Shown here: one piece after another, positions 20,969-21,684 of the stretch
Layout of the letters: every line of letters starts with the position of its first letter
Position numbering within the stretch: position 1 is the stretch's first letter
IMG/VR virus record: IMGVR_UViG_3300037189_005669
Span: 1-21,684 of that record
DNA: 21,684 nucleotides
Reading direction: 5' to 3' (one strand)
DNA from: a virus
Program-made: the position numbers and the translations under genes
The notes under the pieces: generated by a model
Seen by the model: the letters and a program-made list of their open reading frames with translations, nothing else
Told to the model about the DNA's origin: nothing
Databases searched by the model: none

Positions 20969-21204
20969 ATTTTCCTAACAAAATTATCGTTATAATCAAA
21001 TTCAAGCTCAAAAGTTTCGGAGTTGTCTAAATATTTAAATGTATATATCCAGTGAAAGCAAAACGCTTTTTTTTGATTGCTCCATTTCTCTGGCATTTCT
21101 AAATTTTTTTTCGTTCCTATCATTCTAAACTCACGGCCGGCAGTTCCAACCTGAGGCAGTAAATGAATACCAATTTTATTATTTTTTACTATTAGGTAGT
21201 TCAT
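20965..21204 (-). CDS. 79-residue hypothetical protein
   Basis: This protein starts MNYLIVKNNKIGIHLLPQVGTAGREF and has AFCFHWIYTFKYLDNSETFELEFDYN, suggesting a compact beta domain. The ATG at 21204 overlaps the stop of the DUF3310-like gene (TAATG). No family is recognised. Confidence 0.6.
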   Translation of the reverse strand: MNYLIVKNNKIGIHLLPQVGTAGREFRMIGTKKNLEMPEKWSNQKKAFCFHWIYTFKYLDNSETFELEFDYNDNFVRKI

Positions 21205-21500
21205 TATAAATTTTTAATCGCCCAATTAGCGTAGTCAATAATCTTTTGAAAATCCTCTTTATCCTGGCCTTTTTGTCTCCAGGTATATTTGTCAATATTA
21301 AATTTGCAAATAGCTAGGATTTGATCCTTTATCAAATTGGCCTCAGCTCTAGCAAATGTATCGATACCGATTTGATATTGATCCGGTTTTGTAACTCCAT
21401 TTTCATCGTAATTATTTTTAACGTATGGATTTGTATTTGTCTCAAAGAAATTTTGAGCCGTTCCGTTACTTCCTAAAACATTTTTTGGTATATGCTTCAT
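21204..21500 (-). CDS. DUF3310-like protein
   Basis: This 98-residue protein begins MKHIPKNVLGSNGTAQNFFETN and ends with PDQYQIGIDTFARAEANLIKDQ, then ICKFNIDKYTWRQKGQDKEDFQKIIDYANWAI. The late part fits the DUF3310 pattern (helix, F-x-I-xKY-xWR-x-K, acidic EDFxK and a final helix WAI). These small phage proteins have been linked to nucleotide metabolism, but the role is not settled. The frame is open to a TTG at 21509, but the ATG at 21500 is chosen. It overlaps the preceding microprotein stop region closely (stop at 21503). Confidence 0.62.
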   Translation of the reverse strand: MKHIPKNVLGSNGTAQNFFETNTNPYVKNNYDENGVTKPDQYQIGIDTFARAEANLIKDQILAICKFNIDKYTWRQKGQDKEDFQKIIDYANWAIKNL

Positions 21501-21502
21501 AA

Positions 21503-21607
21503 TTACCAATATTTAAAAATAAAATGTAAAATAATAAGCCAAAATCCCGATCCAGCTAAAACAATAAAAGCTCCTTGCAATAATTCTAAAAAATTTTCCT
21601 TATTCAT
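21503..21607 (-). CDS. 34-residue membrane microprotein
   Basis: The ATG at 21607 opens a 34-codon frame ending in TAA at 21503, two bases upstream of the next ATG. The peptide has a short acidic start (MNKENFLELL) and then a long hydrophobic helix (GAFIVLAGSGFWLIILHFIF) with a KYW end. One membrane span is predicted. It overlaps the frame at the edge by 8 bases in the pattern TATGAATAA, the same junction as at 20082-20089. Confidence 0.65.
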   Translation of the reverse strand: MNKENFLELLQGAFIVLAGSGFWLIILHFIFKYW

Positions 21608-21684
21608 AATTATAAAAAATAAACCCTCCTCGATTGCTACCGCCAAGCGCAAAAGAAAAGGGAATTATTAAATACTTTACTTTG
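21600..21684 (-). CDS. C-terminal end of a gene cut by the right edge
   Basis: A frame open from the window edge gives 27 codons (KVKYLIIPFSFALGGSNRGGFIFYNYE) ending in TAA at 21600. Its end and the next start form the TATGAATAA junction found again at 20082-20089. The GGAGGG inside it might be taken for a Shine-Dalgarno sequence, but this genome does not use such sites. The product is unknown. Confidence 0.45.
   Translation of the reverse strand, partial: KVKYLIIPFSFALGGSNRGGFIFYNYE

Noticed and set aside
21625-21640. GGAGG-like sequence ahead of the microprotein at 21607, as a Shine-Dalgarno site
   Set aside because: It lies about 17 bases from the ATG, too far, and no other gene in the window has such a site. 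It is more likely part of the coding frame at the edge.
1-21684. CRISPR array, tRNA, rRNA, insertion sequence, integrase or attachment site
   Set aside because: No regular repeat-spacer pattern, cloverleaf with conserved arms, transposase or recombinase motif was seen on either strand by eye.

Overview
The window is a piece of a tailed double-stranded DNA phage (free phage or prophage) whose host is most likely a member of Bacteroidota, probably a flavobacterium. The reasons are strongly AT-rich DNA, dense genes with no Shine-Dalgarno-like leaders, AT-only leaders such as TATATATG, one good match to the Bacteroidota promoter (TTTG, 21-base spacer, TATATTTG), and structural proteins of the kind seen in flavobacterial siphoviruses and prophages. 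Every gene I can support lies on the minus strand, so the genome is read from the right edge to the left edge. I see no tRNA, rRNA, CRISPR array, insertion sequence, integrase, attachment site or lysis gene, and no tail-sheath gene. A siphovirus-like virion is therefore the best guess.

Layout in reading order. (1) 21684-19200 is an accessory block of very short genes (27-118 codons). They are joined by ATGA, TAATG or 8-base overlaps and include four 30-34 residue membrane microproteins, a DUF3310-like protein and two tandem paralogues. (2) 19193-18281 holds a VRR-NUC nuclease and a DPPY-type DNA methyltransferase. (3) 18280-16738 starts with a promoter region, followed by a small unknown protein, a sigma-factor-like protein, a CxxC/CxxC protein, a HAD phosphatase-like protein and a small lysine-rich protein. 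(4) 16721-15290 holds small and large terminase. (5) 15251-7698 is the tail module: a tail assembly chaperone with a convincing -1 frameshift (G and G-T forms), a tail terminator-like protein, an HK97 gp10-like neck protein, two large tail/baseplate proteins, a 48-residue protein and the tape measure. (6) 7561-5533 holds an XkdF-type prohead protease fused to a scaffold-like tail, then the major capsid protein. (7) 5472-14 holds a tail-tube-like protein, a small protein, a portal with a C-terminal extension, a head-tail adaptor-like protein, a baseplate-like small protein and a repeat-bearing tail fibre.

The genes work as a packaging and virion assembly programme (terminase, portal, protease/scaffold, capsid, connector, tail), preceded by DNA-modifying and regulatory genes. 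The order is unusual because the tail genes come before the capsid genes and the portal lies downstream of the capsid gene. Three terminator-like hairpins (downstream of the tape measure, the capsid protein and the tube-like protein) divide the late region. A 24-base motif, ACAAAA-N11-AGTTATA with exact spacing, occurs four times just upstream of a gene start (15251, 7561, 4866, 18224). Two copies directly follow a hairpin. Together with the phage-encoded sigma-like protein, this suggests a phage-specific promoter class. This and the frameshifted chaperone are the strongest observations. The functions of most small genes cannot be told from sequence alone.
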